Origin: Ziziphus jujuba
Taxonomy: Eukaryota; Streptophyta; Magnoliopsida; Rosales; Rhamnaceae
Assembly (NCBI RefSeq): GCF_031755915.1
Contig: NC_083388.1
Location: 20,920,001 to 20,984,000, forward strand
Reading direction: 5' to 3'
Length of the DNA stretch: 64,000 nucleotides
The notes under the pieces were generated by a model, which saw nothing but the letters and a program-made list of their open reading frames with translations, had not been told where the DNA came from and ran no database searches. Shown one piece after another: positions 62,034 through 64,000 of this stretch (position 1 is its first letter; every line of letters begins with the position of its first letter). The position numbers were made by a program, and so were the translations under genes.

Positions 62034-63543
62034 TAAATTAAATCTAATATGAATCAACAAAATATTTAACATTATTTGCCACGTTATCTACTAAACAATT
62101 TAGTGCTTAGAGCATCATTGTTTAACATAATATATTGTTTTTTTTTTTTCAAGGTATAAATATATTCCTATTTTTTTGGATAAAAAAATGTAGACCTATG
62201 AAAAACTATATTAATATGCATTCATATAATACAAAATAGTGTTGACCTTCTTCTTTTTTTTTTTTTCGGTTAAATCCTTTATGACCCACTATGCATGAAA
62301 TTATGATATGGCAATTGGATTGACCTACCCCTACACTCTATGGGAATTGGTTTTTATTAAGAAAGATGATTATTATTGTTATTATTTTTGTCATAGAAAG
62401 ATGATAAATATGCTAACATAAAAAAGAATCTCTCTATTTGAGGAAGTATATGGTGGACAATATCAATTTAATTTTTATAAGTGGAAATTATTAATAATAT
62501 TTTACGATACGTTTATAGCCTCCAAATCTGATAGCGAATCATAAACCCCTTATGTGTACTTTTCTATAATGGTGCTTAAAGTTTAATAGTGGAGTAATGA
62601 GATAATTAAATATATTTGCTTTTTCTTCTTTCTTTCTTTCTTTTTTTTTTTTTGTTTTTCCTTTTTTTTTTTAACAGTTCTAGTAATAAAATTATTTAAT
62701 TTACTGGTGAGATCCGGCATTATCCACATTTGACATTGTGCTTGTGCATCCAATAATTGGATTCGTCGAAACAGAAAAATATTGCGTATAAAGTAGATAG
62801 CATCTTATTACATTCCCCGGTAAAGTAGGGTCTCGTTATAAAAAAGAAGCATATTTCCTTCACCCCCACCAAAAAAAAAAAAAAAAAAAAAAGCATATAT
62901 TTTATATTATTATTGGGTCGATAACATAATTTTTAAAAAATGTAAGTCGTTATTACGAGGGAAACACCAACAAAAAAAGAGGAAAAAAAAAAAAATACAA
63001 GTAGGTGGCCATGTATATAAGCTTGTTCTGCCAAATAAAAGGTCCGCTAAAAGCAAAAAAGCAAATGAACTTTATGTTGCAGTCTTCCTAAGAACCGGCC
63101 CTTTTATTATATATATATTTTTTGACATAGTTAACATATGTCATTTGACAATATAATAAATCAATATTTTTTACTTAATTGTTATTCTCGAGGTTGATTA
63201 TAATAAAAACACGATTTTTTCTCCTCACAATTTTCAACTATATTTGATAATTTCTTCAGTTTAACACTAGTTTTTAAACACTTTTTTTTTTTTTCTCCCC
63301 CCTAAGAGTCAAAAGAAGTTGCTTGAATATATTGATGTAAACAAACAGTTAAAACGCGGACCATATATCAAATAACAATTAGAATAGTGGTAAACATAAA
63401 AGCAAATATTTGAACGTACAAGTTTATTTATTTATTTTTTTAGAAAATACTTTGCAAAGAAAAAAGAAAAATAGAAACGAAAAAGAATTGTCTGGTAATT
63501 CACATTAATGATTTTTAGCTTCATGCTTCCGACCAATGCTAAG
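62034..63543. other. AT-rich spacer
   Basis: Poly-A/T tracts, a short CTTT run near 62630-62642 and a poly-A run near 62871-62892. I see no gene, RNA or clear element. Confidence 0.55.
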
Positions 63544-64000
63544 TAGGAGTGGGCAAAAACCGACCTGACCCGACAAAACCGACCAAACCGAAAAATTTGG
63601 GTCGGTTTGGGTTGGTTTTTATTGTTTAGTCGGTTTGGGTTGGGTTATACATATAAAAATGTTAGATTTTCGGTTCGGGTTATGGGTTGGAATGAATTTT
63701 AACCCACCCAACCCGAACCGAACCGTTTCATACCCAAAGAGCCATTTTGCAAAAATTATTTTTATTAAATTATTTCTATGAAATTTTGTAAGCCATTGAT
63801 CTCTCACCATCTAATTACCACCGTTGGATTTCAAGATGAAAACACAATACACAACAGTGAGCACTCAACAGTCAACACAATCTCAGATTCTCACAAAACG
63901 AAATTGAAGCCCTAGCATTCGCGTCGCCAGTCGCCACTCGCAGGCAGCATCCTCCGGCCAGCCACCACCCGATTGAACTCCCAAGCAACGCCACCACTTG
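63544..64000. mobile_element. Possible left end of a hAT-like element, cut by the window edge
   Basis: TAGGAGTGGGCAAAAACC at 63544 resembles the TAGGGGTGGGCA termini of plant hAT elements. It is followed by repeated ACCGACC/GGTCGGTTTGGGTTGG and CGGTTCGGGTT sub-terminal motifs up to about 63730. The last 100 bp are GC-richer and leader-like. No opposite end is visible, so the identity is inferred. Confidence 0.45.

Overview
This is a stretch of eudicot nuclear genome. It is AT-rich, with multi-exon genes, long AT-rich spacers, poly-A/T tracts, microsatellites and small transposon relics. I assembled ten protein-coding genes by reading splice sites and checking that the frame stays open across every junction. 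There is also one tRNA gene. No bacterial, organellar or viral segment was seen.

Layout: (1) 1-3933, minus, the 5' part of an exonuclease mut-7-like gene that runs off the left edge. (2) 9224-12900, minus, a Ppx/GppA-type phosphatase with an HD-like C-terminal part. (3) 14927-18083, plus, a CBP60g/SARD1-type calmodulin-binding transcription factor. (4) 21107-22507, plus, a small J-domain co-chaperone. (5) 28741-32847, plus, importin alpha. (6) 36256-37471, plus, a short B-class GATA factor. (7) 40957-42800, plus, the organelle exonuclease DPD1. (8) 43149-43221, minus, tRNA-Thr(AGT). (9) 44087-47968, minus, a SYP4-type trans-Golgi syntaxin. (10) 49277-54074, plus, a Di19 zinc-finger protein. 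(11) 55268-58004, minus, a RING plus PHD finger protein. The spacers at 22.5-28.7 kb and 58-64 kb hold inverted-repeat and hAT-like elements.

The genes are not an operon or a pathway cluster; each has its own housekeeping, immune, stress or trafficking role. Their order is informative. From memory, the Arabidopsis counterparts fall into two short blocks: At1g56280-At1g56310 (Di19, DnaJ, mut-7-like) and At5g26920-At5g26980 (CBP60g, GATA23, DPD1, SYP41). The two sets alternate here, so this window looks like an ancestral gene order that was later divided between duplicated chromosomes.

The most notable sequence features are an AT-AC U12-type intron in Di19, a GC-AG intron in the syntaxin gene, a 43-bp tandem duplication that doubles a splice acceptor in the mut-7-like gene, a non-autonomous hAT element with 8-bp target-site duplications, and several large fold-back elements. 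I did not find a convincing new gene system; the novelty is in gene structure and repeats.
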